From NCBI RefSeq assembly GCF_015533855.1, contig NZ_AP024154.1:375001-439000 (forward strand): DNA of 64,000 bases, in the 5' to 3' direction. The DNA comes from Echinicola sp. 20G. GTDB taxonomy: Bacteria; Bacteroidota; Bacteroidia; Cytophagales; Cyclobacteriaceae. The notes beneath the pieces were generated by a model. It was not told where the DNA came from and made no database searches. It saw nothing but the letters and a program-made list of their open reading frames with translations. Positions 53,578-62,047 of the stretch are shown here, in pieces. The position numbers and the translations under genes were made by a program. Each line of letters begins with the position of its first letter. Position 1 is the first letter of the stretch.

Positions 53578-53815
53578 ATAGCTTTATAATTTAATCTGAT
53601 CATTTCACTCACACCAACCGTCGCATTCCATATTGCCTGCGTTATTGACTTTTCCGACTTTATTCTGGTCGTACTTTTTTCTTAAATGAAATCATAAATG
53701 TTCTACCAGGACATCAATGAAAGAAGGCAAGTTCTAATCGCATAGGGAATGGAGCATGGAGCTATCAATCCACTGACTTTATAAAAACGGAGACCAATTC
53801 CATAAACACTTTGTG

Positions 53816-55714
53816 CTACTCTTTATTCCAATTGTTCTTATAAACTTTTCCGGAAGTGTCATTAGCAAGACGATAACCATGTTCACCAAAATAATCCCTT
53901 TGGGCTTGTACCAAGTTGGCGCTGGACTCCCCGGTGCTCATACCATAGAAATAATTGATAGCGGCAGACATAACCGGCATGGCCACACCTGCTTTCAGCG
54001 CAGTACCAACCACCTCCGCCATGGCTGTAGCATTCTCTTCAAAAGTTTGCTGAAGTACTGAAGACTCCATCAGGCTGTTGGCTTTCTTAAATACACCCGA
54101 AAGCTTCTCCATCAAACTGGATTGGATGATGGAGCCACTGGTCCAGCAGCGAGCAATTTCACTCATGTCTAAGCCCCAATTTTCATCGTCCCCTACTTTT
54201 CTGATCAATGAAAACCCGATTTCATGGTTGATCAAGCGTCCCATTTCGTAAGCCCCTTTTAAAGAGCTTAGCATCTCTTTCTGATCTATCTCCACCGCTT
54301 TTCGATCATATTTTTTGGCCATTGCCACCCTTTGAGCTTTCTTGCTAGAGATCAACCTTGCCGTTACCGCAGCAGTTAGCGGCGCATAAGGCACTCCGTA
54401 TTTAGCGGCAGTGCTGACCGCCCATCCCCCTGTACCGGTCTGCTCGGCCACATCCAGGATCTTATCCAACAACAAATCTCCATCTTCCTCGTAGTTCAGT
54501 ATGGCCAAGACTGCATCCATCAAATAGCTATCCGCTCCTTCCTTGGCCCATTTTTTAAATACTTTCACGATTTCTCCTGTGGACATTCCCAGCCCCTTCC
54601 GCATCAATGCGTAGGTTTCTGCCAAGAGCTCCATTTCACCATATTCAATGCTATTATGTACCATTTTGATAAAATGACCTGCTCCATCAGGCCCCACATA
54701 ATGCATACAAGGCTTTCCATCCTTGTCCTTTCCGGCTATCTTTTCTATAAAAGGCTTAATCAAAGCAAAGCCCTCAGAAGTTCCCCCCGGCATTAATGAG
54801 GGACCTTTTCTTGCTCCATTCCGGCCACCTGAAATCCCCATGCCCACAAAATGGATCCCCGGCCCTTTGAGGTATTGCTGCCGCTTGGCACTGTCCTCAA
54901 AGTAAGAATTACCCCCATCTATGATCACATCCCCCTTGTCTATAAATGTCAACAATCTGGCTATCTGCTGGTCAATGATCTGGCCAGCAGGAATCATCAT
55001 CAGGATTTTACGGGGCTGTTCCAAGGATTCCACAAATTCATCCAATTTGTCAAAAGGTAAAACTCCCTTCATATCTGGGTTGGCATCCACAAACTTCTGT
55101 GCTACATCCTCCTCTACACCTTGAAGGGTTCGGTTGTACACACTGATCTTGATGCCTTTTTCAGCCATATTTAGGGCGAGGCTACTGCCCATCACGCCCA
55201 TTCCAATAATTCCGAAGGAAGAAACTGCTTTTTTGTTTTTGAGGTTGCTCATAATGTCTTGAAGTATTTTTTCAGGTGTTTGATCAATATTGATGTGTTC
55301 GGCATGCTTGGGAACTTCCAGTGTGTCAAACTGTGAATTCAACAGTTCCTCCGGCATATAGTGCCCCTTTCTTTGTGCCATCCGACTGCTGATCAGCTGT
55401 GGGTTCCCTTTGAGAAAAAACCAACTGACCTGTACCGCCTTGCTTACCAAAACCCTTCTATAGTCTTCCTTTAATGCCGAACAGGCCAATATCGCTCCGC
55501 CTTGTTCTTCCCAGCTGACCATTTCCCTGGACAGACGCTCCAGCCAAGGCGCGCGGTCATTGTCATTGAGCGCGATACCCGCAGTCATTTTGGCCACATT
55601 TTCTTTGGGATGAAAATCATCTGCATCATAAAAAGGGAGGCCCATTTTTTTACTGAGCATCCCGCCGATGGTAGTTTTTCCGCTTCCGGACACACCCATT
55701 AACAAAATTATCAT
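53816..55714 (-). CDS. Fused gluconokinase and 6-phosphogluconate dehydrogenase
   Basis: 632 residues. Residues 1-160 are a GntK-type gluconokinase: P-loop MGVSGSGKTTIG, DADDFHPKENVAKMTAGIALNDNDRAPWL and ACSALKEDYRRVL. After a short linker (NLKNKKAVSS), residues about 168-632 are a full-length decarboxylating 6-phosphogluconate dehydrogenase (GIIGMGVMGSSLALNMAEKG, GGNSYFEDSAKR, GPDGAGHFIKMVHNSIEYGEMEL, TGTGGWAV). The fusion would convert gluconate plus ATP and NAD(P)+ to ribulose 5-phosphate in two steps on one chain. No frame disruption is present at the junction. Confidence 0.92.
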   Translation of the reverse strand: MIILLMGVSGSGKTTIGGMLSKKMGLPFYDADDFHPKENVAKMTAGIALNDNDRAPWLERLSREMVSWEEQGGAILACSALKEDYRRVLVSKAVQVSWFFLKGNPQLISSRMAQRKGHYMPEELLNSQFDTLEVPKHAEHINIDQTPEKILQDIMSNLKNKKAVSSFGIIGMGVMGSSLALNMAEKGIKISVYNRTLQGVEEDVAQKFVDANPDMKGVLPFDKLDEFVESLEQPRKILMMIPAGQIIDQQIARLLTFIDKGDVIIDGGNSYFEDSAKRQQYLKGPGIHFVGMGISGGRNGARKGPSLMPGGTSEGFALIKPFIEKIAGKDKDGKPCMHYVGPDGAGHFIKMVHNSIEYGEMELLAETYALMRKGLGMSTGEIVKVFKKWAKEGADSYLMDAVLAILNYEEDGDLLLDKILDVAEQTGTGGWAVSTAAKYGVPYAPLTAAVTARLISSKKAQRVAMAKKYDRKAVEIDQKEMLSSLKGAYEMGRLINHEIGFSLIRKVGDDENWGLDMSEIARCWTSGSIIQSSLMEKLSGVFKKANSLMESSVLQQTFEENATAMAEVVGTALKAGVAMPVMSAAINYFYGMSTGESSANLVQAQRDYFGEHGYRLANDTSGKVYKNNWNKE

Positions 55715-55950
55715 GCTTTAATTTATGGAATAATTTCAAAAATTATAGTACCACTGACACTTAAAAATTGAAGGTTTAGTTGTATGTAAAATCCTCTTAG
55801 TAAAATTGTAAATAATGAAATTTAAGGCACCAAATATTATTGATCAGCTAGCTGTGGACATCATTCACTTTGGCCATATTTGAGAACAATGATTATATTT
55901 TTAGAATCTTTGGTCTCTAATTTAAATCAACCCGTTTCTCCAAAACCCAT

Positions 55951-55971
55951 TGGGATAAAGTTTTTATCCCA
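55951..55971. promoter_or_regulatory. 21-bp palindromic operator upstream of the oxidoreductase gene
   Basis: TGGGATAAA-GTT-TTTATCCCA: perfect 9-bp arms about 25 bp upstream of the -7 box, in the place for a regulator of the oxidoreductase gene. Confidence 0.55.
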
Positions 55972-55994
55972 CCTGAAAAACTTTATCGTTTTAG

Positions 55995-56002
55995 TATATT
56001 TG
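55995..56002 (+). promoter_or_regulatory. -7 box TATATTTG of the oxidoreductase gene
   Basis: Exact TAnnTTTG with CTG 19 bases upstream. It lies 22 bp before the ATG at 56024 and so decides in favour of that start. Confidence 0.6.
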
Positions 56003-56023
56003 AACAACCTAAAAAAAAGACTT

Positions 56024-57100
56024 ATGACAAATTCCCCTCTTCGGACTTTAGTAGTAGGATGTGGCAATATGGGTGCTTCCCATGCTTTAGCGTACCACCA
56101 AATGGATGGCTTTGAGATTTGTGGACTGGTAGCCAGGGGCGATAGTAAACAAATACTCAATGAAAAACTGAAGGCCGATTATCCATTATTTTCAAGTTTT
56201 GAAGAGGCCTTGGAAACCACCAAACCAGATGCGGTTTGTATTTCCACCTATCCTGACACCCATGAGGAATATGCATTGAAAGCCTTGGAAGCCGGCTGCC
56301 ATATTTTTATAGAAAAACCCTTGGCAGATACCGTTGCCGGTTCTGAGAGGATAGTGGAAGCCGCAAAAGAAGCCAACAAAAAAGTGGTGGTTGGCTATAT
56401 CCTCAGGCACCATCCTTCCTGGATGAAGTTTACGGAGATCGCCCAGGGACTGGGACAGCCACTGGTGATGCGCATGAACCTCAACCAGCAAAGTCATGGC
56501 CGCATGTGGGATGTCCATAGAAACCTAATGAAAAGCCTGAGCCCGATCGTAGACTGCGGTGTACATTATATTGATGTGATGTGCCAAATGACCAGCTCCA
56601 AGCCAGTAAGGGTATCGGCCATCGGTGCAAGGCTGACCAATGATATTCCAGAGGACAATTATAATTACGGGCAATTACAGATCACCTTTGAAAACGGCTC
56701 GGTAGGCTGGTATGAAGCAGGATGGGGACCCATGGTCAGCGAAACAGCCTTTTTTGTGAAGGATGTTTTTGGACCCAAGGGGTCGGCCTCTATCGTGGCC
56801 AAGGAAGCTAGTGGAGCAGGCAAATCAGATTCCGTGGATGACCATACCAAAACAGAATCCATCCGCATCCACCATTCGGCCATCGATGCCAAGAATGAAT
56901 TTGTTAAAAAGGATGAGTGGGTAGAAATGAAGGATGAACCCGGCCACCAAGAGCTTTGCGACCGTGAACAGGCCTATTTCCTCAAGGCCATCAAAGAGGA
57001 TATTGACCTGGCCTCCCATCTGGAGGATGCCGTCAATAGCCTAAAGGTTGCCTTTGCCTGTGATGAATCCGTAAAGACGGGCAAGATGGTTGAGTTATAA
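56024..57100 (+). CDS. Gfo/Idh/MocA-family oxidoreductase
   Basis: 358 residues from the ATG at 56024; an in-frame ATG at 55880 would add 48 residues with no family similarity and would start upstream of the promoter. The Rossmann motif VVGCGNMGASHALAYH is at the N-terminus and the family signature EKPLADTV is near residue 100; the C-terminal domain has RMNLNQQSHGRMWDVHRNL and DCGVHYIDVM with the catalytic His. These enzymes oxidise sugars or sugar derivatives with NAD(P)+. It is divergent from the gluconate fusion gene, which hints at a shared role in sugar-acid metabolism. Confidence 0.88.
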   Translation: MTNSPLRTLVVGCGNMGASHALAYHQMDGFEICGLVARGDSKQILNEKLKADYPLFSSFEEALETTKPDAVCISTYPDTHEEYALKALEAGCHIFIEKPLADTVAGSERIVEAAKEANKKVVVGYILRHHPSWMKFTEIAQGLGQPLVMRMNLNQQSHGRMWDVHRNLMKSLSPIVDCGVHYIDVMCQMTSSKPVRVSAIGARLTNDIPEDNYNYGQLQITFENGSVGWYEAGWGPMVSETAFFVKDVFGPKGSASIVAKEASGAGKSDSVDDHTKTESIRIHHSAIDAKNEFVKKDEWVEMKDEPGHQELCDREQAYFLKAIKEDIDLASHLEDAVNSLKVAFACDESVKTGKMVEL

Positions 57101-57251
57101 AATTTAAAATACTTGAATCATCAATTAGCGGACTTATTAATCCCCTTTTGATGACCTGTAATATAAAATTCACCAAAGGTGTAGCAGGCCAACAGTATAT
57201 GGTGGGTAAGTATACCTTTGGTTTACAGGTATATTAGTTGTGCAACATAAA

Positions 57252-57755
57252 ATGAAGACTATTACTAAAATTCAAAATTTGGCTAAGGAATTAGCAAGAA
57301 GAATTAAGGCACCGACAAACTTAATGCCGACTTTTAGTTCGCCAATTGGAGACGCAACACCAAATATCGAAGTTGATAATTCAGGACTTTATCATTTTGT
57401 GATTTCGGAAAGAGGAACTGAATATGAGCGAAAGATCACTTCTGACTTAAATGATTTAATGTACTGGATTTTTTCTGGTGTGACCTTTTCGATGGCATGT
57501 GATTACGAATTAAAAAATAGAATTGAGGACAAGGATTCACGAAGAATAATGTTTGCAAAGCAAGAAGAGTTACTTGGTATTTTAAATAAGGATTGGGAAG
57601 AAAAGGAGAGAAAAGAGCATGAATCAATTCTGATTAACAATCCTTTTGATGATTTAGCTGGATTAAGAGCCTCCTATTTCGGAGAATTGAGAGCAAAGGG
57701 AATTTCCGAATCAGAAATTAAAAAACTAGCTTATGAAAAGTATCCTGAAAAATAA
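57252..57755 (+). CDS. Imm63-like immunity protein
   Basis: 167 residues from the ATG at 57252 (MKTITKIQNLAKEL). The block VDNSGLYHFVISERGTEYERKITSDLNDLMYWIFSGVTFSMACDYELKNRIEDKDSRR matches what I know of the Imm63 family of polymorphic-toxin immunity proteins. No toxin gene is adjacent, so it would be an orphan immunity protein that protects against toxins of neighbouring cells. It lies 12 bp before the Imm27-like gene inside the same inverted-repeat unit. Confidence 0.65.
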   Translation: MKTITKIQNLAKELARRIKAPTNLMPTFSSPIGDATPNIEVDNSGLYHFVISERGTEYERKITSDLNDLMYWIFSGVTFSMACDYELKNRIEDKDSRRIMFAKQEELLGILNKDWEEKERKEHESILINNPFDDLAGLRASYFGELRAKGISESEIKKLAYEKYPEK

Positions 57756-57767
57756 ATCCATAAGGTC

Positions 57768-58001
57768 ATGGAAAAGGAAATAATTGGAAAATGGGTATTC
57801 AAGGATGGTAAGACGGTCGCTGATGCAAATTGCCATTTGATTGAATCAATGATTAAAAATGACTTAAAGGAATTTGAAAATAGTGAAGATGGATGGACAA
57901 GGCGTTATAAACACGCAAATGGCAGTATTTGGGAATTGACTTATCCTGAAAGTCATTTACATGGCGGTGGACCTCCTAAACTATCCAGAATAGAAAAATA
58001 A
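57768..58001 (+). CDS. Imm27-like immunity protein
   Basis: 77 residues. IGKWVFKDGKTVADANCHLIESMIKNDLKEFENSEDGWTRRYKHANGSIWELTYPESHLHGGGPPKLSRI fits the Imm27 family (the GGGPP ending is characteristic). Again no toxin is present. Two different orphan immunity genes side by side suggest an acquired immunity cluster. Confidence 0.7.
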   Translation: MEKEIIGKWVFKDGKTVADANCHLIESMIKNDLKEFENSEDGWTRRYKHANGSIWELTYPESHLHGGGPPKLSRIEK

Positions 58002-58018
58002 AAAAAACGTTGCACAAT

Positions 58019-58064
58019 GGCTAAAAAATCAAAGCTGCCCTGCGGGACAGCAGCACTTTTAGCC
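58019..58064. other. Structured palindrome after the immunity unit
   Basis: Outer arms GGCTAAAA/TTTTAGCC and inner arms GCTGCCC/GGGACAGC form a two-stage hairpin. It is not followed by a T tract, so a recombination or folding site is as likely as a terminator. Confidence 0.55.
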
Positions 58065-58213
58065 GAGCCGTTGTAGAAATTCCCCAGACTTAATAAAATC
58101 CTTTCAGAGTTTAATTAAAGAGAAATGAAAGCTAAAGGGGTATGAGAAATTATTATTACTCCATTTTTCAATGGAAAAGGCAGAAATATTTCTTAAAAGT
58201 CTAAATTTAACTC

Positions 58214-58669
58214 GTGAGAAAATTCTTAAAAGTAATTACAATATTGGGATATCTTTTATTCGGAGCATTTTGGTCTATGACACTTTATAATGCATTAACT
58301 ACAAACTCAATTTTTGAAATTTTCAAATTCGAATCTCTTAAAACGACAGAGGTGAAATATTTAGATGTTTCAAATTCTGATAAAATAATAGTAGATTATT
58401 CATATGAAATTGGTGGAAATGTTTATTCTAACCAAATAAAAGCCTCAAAGGAAGCTTTTGATAAAAAGGTAGGTATTAAAAACGAACTTCCAGTTAAAAT
58501 CAATAAAAGTTTTCCAAGTGTCAGTTACATAGTCAACTGGAAACTTAGTACCTATAATAATTTAACTTTATTCCTGTTTTCCATCTTTTTGGGAATGATA
58601 ATATTCTTTGATTTTGGGGTTGATAAGGATAAATGGATATCAAAGTATTCTAGTGCATTAAATAATTAA
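58214..58669 (+). CDS. Hypothetical two-pass membrane protein
   Basis: 151 residues from a GTG start. Membrane helices lie at both ends (FLKVITILGYLLFGAFWSM and NLTLFLFSIFLGMIIFFDFG), with a beta-rich extracytoplasmic middle (SDKIIVDYSYEIGGNVYSNQIKASKEAF), the general plan of DUF3592-type proteins. No clear family. There is no ATG in frame nearby, so the GTG is accepted. The gene is a typical small accessory gene of this variable region. Confidence 0.5.
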   Translation: MRKFLKVITILGYLLFGAFWSMTLYNALTTNSIFEIFKFESLKTTEVKYLDVSNSDKIIVDYSYEIGGNVYSNQIKASKEAFDKKVGIKNELPVKINKSFPSVSYIVNWKLSTYNNLTLFLFSIFLGMIIFFDFGVDKDKWISKYSSALNN

Positions 58670-58991
58670 TAAAACGAAAGAAAAAGCTGCTAATATTGCA
58701 TATAGCTTATGGAGGGTCATGACGAACATGAAGAGTGTCAGACTCCTTCAGAGTGAACGGCTACCAGCAAGGTTTTCGCACCGTAATCAGCTATGGTTTC
58801 GGTGGTCAGGAAATTACTCCAAAATGCCTAGCAATAACGAACACATTAATTATAATAATTTTGTGAGTAAACCGCCACAAGCCATAGCCAAACCGTTGGT
58901 GGCTAATTTGAAAAATGACCCTGAATTTTAAATACGTACAAGATTTAGCTATTTCTGAATCCTAGTTCATAAGCAAAGACTGAGACGGAAA
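58670..58991. other. Intergenic region with no supported gene
   Basis: About 320 bases. It includes a partial inverted similarity (GCTATGGTTTCGGTGGT versus GCCATAGCCAAACCGTTGG) and a short basic open frame that looks non-coding. Probably the remnant of a cassette boundary. Confidence 0.4.
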
Positions 58992-60022
58992 ATGATAAAA
59001 AATAGAAAAGCCAAATGGATCGTAAGACTTTTATTACTCATTGGTACAGTAATATCCATGTTTTTTGTGCCATGGATTTTGGTAAAGGCCTGGATTTTAC
59101 CCTTACCTGATACTGTCCAAGAACAAGTGGATGAAGCAATTGGATATGGTTTTGACGGCATGATTGTTTATGTGGACCAAGCAGGAAAACCACCAAGACA
59201 TTATAAGGGTGGTTGGAAAGATAGAGAAAATAAAATTCCAGCCGACCCAAAATCATTTTTCAAAATTGCCAGTATTAGCAAGCTATATACCGCTGTAGCA
59301 GCCACTAAAATGGTCAAAGAAAAGCGTTTGTCTTTTGATAAAACACTCGCCGATTATCTTCCAGAACTTGTAGGTAGGATTGAAAATGTTGAAAAAATCA
59401 CCTTGAGGATGATGATTCAACACCGTTCTGTTATTCCAAATTTCACAGATAATCCAGCTTATTGGGAGAACGAACAAGAAAATGGCAATAATGCTTTGGA
59501 TTTTGCTCTTGACCTACCAGCCAGTTTTAAACCTAATGAAGGATATGAATATTCAAACACGAATTATTTATTGCTTCGTAGGATTATGGATAATGTTTTA
59601 GGGTATAGCCACAATCAGTATATCAAAGAGAAAATATTGATTCCCCTAAAGCTGAATAATACCTTTTTTTCGATTACCGAAGTCGATTTAGATAGTGTTA
59701 TGAGTGGATATTATGTGGGTTATGAGGAAGATTTTAAAGCCCGTGAATATGGAATGTTGGCTACAGCAGAAGATGTGGGCATATTCTTACGGGCCTTAAA
59801 CGATGGTTCGGTATTTGACGAGGGAGAAGAGTTAATCTATCCTTATGAATATAATCATGGGGGGGGTTGGTTATTGGTTATCAAAGCCTTGCAGAATACC
59901 ACAAGGACATTGATGCCGTGGTAGTTCAATTTATCAACACTACGGATTTTGAAGGTTATGAATGGAACTTATCTGAAATCACAATAAACCGAATTGTAAA
60001 AATAATTAGAAAGAAAAACTAG
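58992..60022 (+). pseudogene. Serine hydrolase (beta-lactamase fold), frameshifted at G8
   Basis: A class C beta-lactamase/DD-peptidase-like protein: N-terminal membrane anchor, FKIASISKLYTAVAATKM (SxxK), EYSNTNYLLLRRIM (YxN). The frame that starts at 58992 ends at 59924, but after the run of eight G (59869-59876 region) the protein-like sequence continues in another frame, GYQSLAEYHKDIDAVVVQFINTT, to a TAG at 60020-60022. Six G would restore one frame giving YNHGGLVIGYQS, and the HGG is the third active-site element. So the present form loses it. The run could be a phase-variable switch, a mutation or a sequencing error. Confidence 0.8.
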
Positions 60023-60146
60023 CCACAATGGCTTCCATCAAGAACCAAAAGTTCCGATAAGCCCTTTATTTTTTCTTTTTGGCTTCTCTTTGGTTTTGTA
60101 CCCAATTGTACACTTAGCCTTGTGATAATCACTTTTTAAAATTTAC

Positions 60147-60493
60147 TCTCCTGTAAGCCGATTTTCACTTCCTGTTACCTTTATCGAGCTTCCTGTATAC
60201 TTGTCTATCCTTCCTGTACGACTATTAAGGCTTCCTGTAAGCGCATTCCCCCTTCCTGTACCCCATAAGAGGCTTCCTGTAGTAAATATTGCCCTTCCTG
60301 TCGAACAGGAAGACATGAAAGCTACAGGAAGGGTGTACCAGCCTACAGGAGGCCAACTTTATATACAGGAAGGCTAATTAGTCCTACAGGGCGTCAACTT
60401 TACCTACAGGAGGCCAACTTGGGGTACAGGAAGGGTCTAAGGGGTACAGGACGGTACTTTGGCCTACAGGACACTGACTTTGCTTACAGGACG
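60147..60493. repeat. Convergent array of 18 short TCCTGT units around a central palindrome
   Basis: Left half: a degenerate unit at 60147, then CTTCCTGT at 60168, 60189, 60210, 60231, 60252, 60273 and 60294, at exactly 21-bp steps. Right half: ACAGGAAG or close variants (ACAGGnnn) at 60305, 60324, 60345, 60365, 60386, 60406, 60426, 60446, 60466 and 60486, at 19-21 bp steps. The centre is CTTCCTGT-CGA-ACAGGAAG. The spacers (about 12-13 bp) all differ. No open frame fits. It is not a CRISPR because the repeat is only 8 bp and the two halves are inverted. Confidence 0.85.
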
Positions 60494-60654
60494 GAATAAA
60501 ATTTTACGATTTAACAGATTACATACATAAATAACCAATAAACGGCTTACCCGAAATAATCGGGAAAGGCTGCCCAACTATGTTTTAACCGCAATCTTGA
60601 TAGTCTTAAGAAAATAGTTTATTTTTTGCCTAGATTGCATTTAAAACACTTTAC

Positions 60655-61080
60655 GTTATGCGGCATGCTAAGACAAACACAATAAAATGAAGTACTATCA
60701 ATTATTTATAGACACTGACAATAATGCTGAAACTTATAATCGTGTGACAGATATATTAGGACTTCAGCCGACAAAAAGTGAAAAGAACAAGACTTCGGAA
60801 GACAGATATAGTACTTGGATGTATATAGTCACAGAAACTGAAACAGACCCTTACTTTGATTTTATCAATAATTTCCTTGACATTTTAGAACCGAAATTTG
60901 CTAACCTTGAAAAACTAGGTGTGACAAGAGATAAAATTCTGTTTTGGAAGCTCTATGAATATGACCAACAATGTGGAATGGAATTTCATCCTCAAGAAAT
61001 GGTAAGACTTGGACAAAGTGGAATTCACCTGAATATTGACTGTTGGACAAACAATACGGAAGAAAGCACGACCGCATAAC
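60655..61080. repeat. Cassette-like unit bounded by GTTATGCGG/CCGCATAAC
   Basis: A perfect 9-bp inverted repeat (60655-60663 and 61072-61080) encloses only the DUF4279-like gene, and its right arm contains the stop codon. A hairpin GTCAG-GCGGG-CTGAC follows. Confidence 0.55.
60687..61079 (+). CDS. DUF4279-like protein
   Basis: 130 residues. KYYQLFIDTDNNAETYNRVTDILGLQPTKSEKN at the start and GQSGIHLNIDCWTNN at the end resemble DUF4279, a family common in accessory and immunity-type regions. Function unknown. It is the only gene of its 9-bp inverted-repeat unit, and its TAA is formed by the right arm. Confidence 0.6.
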   Translation: MKYYQLFIDTDNNAETYNRVTDILGLQPTKSEKNKTSEDRYSTWMYIVTETETDPYFDFINNFLDILEPKFANLEKLGVTRDKILFWKLYEYDQQCGMEFHPQEMVRLGQSGIHLNIDCWTNNTEESTTA

Positions 61081-61189
61081 ACGGGTTTTGCGTCAGGCGG
61101 GCTGACGTGCAAGCTTGGAGATTTGTGTTGCTAATGAAATTTAGTAATAAATTGAAACTTTGTTCTCCGAAACCATTAGTAGTAATTCA

Positions 61190-62047
61190 ATGTTAAAGAC
61201 AATCAAACATATAATAATTTGTCTACTGACATTTTGGACGATAGACATTTTTGCGAGTCCACAAATGCCAGACTATGTGATTTACAATAAGGATACAATA
61301 GCCACTTACAACCTGATTCTTGAACAATATTTGCAACGACAAGACTCGACAGAAACAAAACAACTTTTTGAACTCATATTTCGAGAAGGAGCATTTTTTA
61401 ATTGTTGGCGGGGTTATCAGGCTATTTATCAGATAAAGAATGACAGTTTATATTTGATTGACATAGTTAATTGTGGAGAACTAAAAAGTGGTAGAATAAA
61501 CAAAAGCCAATCCGTTGAAAAAATGAAATCCATTTTCGGTAAAAAGTTGAAAAATGGAAAACTTTTTATTGACTGGTTTGAAGGCTACTTAAATTTCCCC
61601 TTAAACAATGAAGTCATAAGATGGGACGGAGTTTTCTACACAATATTTGAAAGAGAAAAAGTTTTAACTATTGCAAATGGACTTATTGAAAGAGAAGAAG
61701 ATTTTAACAATTATATCGATGACCCGAAAAGAATCGACAGGCGTGATAAGAGTAAAATATCCGACCTCCTATTCAAGAAACTGAAAAAGGCGAAATGGAA
61801 AAACCCCGATGAATTTGACTGTTCTGAAACATATTTTGTAACAATTAATGAAAATGGAGTTATTTCAAAGGTCAGAATGGCTCTATCTGACCAACAGGTT
61901 GATGAATATTACGAACCAAACGAATTCAACTTTTGCATTGACAAAATGATGACAGCTTTAAAAGATTTGAAATTCGACATTATCAAGGATAAGGGAAAAC
62001 CCATATCCGAAGATATTTATATTGAAATTTATGATTATCCGCAATGA
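61190..62047 (+). pseudogene. Secreted hypothetical protein, 3' end displaced by IS insertion
   Basis: From the ATG at 61190 the product begins with a signal peptide (HIIICLLTFWTIDIFA) and has a TonB-C-like end (YFVTINENGVISKVRMALS...CIDKMMTALKDLKFDIIKDKGKPISED). The reading frame runs into the IS after IYIEI and ends with a few foreign residues. The lost end (FVEDNGKIENWTN, stop at 63113-63115) is found in frame on the far side of the IS after the second copy of ATTGAAATTT. Removing IS plus one repeat restores a 293-residue protein. It is still nearly complete, so it might keep some function. Confidence 0.7.

Larger units (their letters stand above)
57238..58017. repeat. Cassette-like unit bounded by TTGTGCAAC/GTTGCACAA
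   Basis: A perfect 9-bp inverted repeat (57238-57246 and 58009-58017) encloses the Imm63-like and Imm27-like genes and nothing else. A strong hairpin follows at once. Confidence 0.55.

Noticed and set aside
55880..56023. Upstream start extending the oxidoreductase by 48 residues
   Set aside because: The extension has no family similarity and includes the palindrome and the -7 box; the ATG at 56024 fits the promoter.
58719..58931. Short 70-residue frame after the 58214 gene
   Set aside because: Basic, low-complexity composition with no initiation signal or family; more likely a cassette remnant.
60147..60493. CRISPR array
   Set aside because: Repeats are only 8 bp, change orientation at the centre, spacers are 12-13 bp, and there are no cas genes.
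57238..61080. Integron attC sites
   Set aside because: The 9-bp arms do not match the RYYYAAC/GTTRRRY cores, and no integron integrase is in the window.
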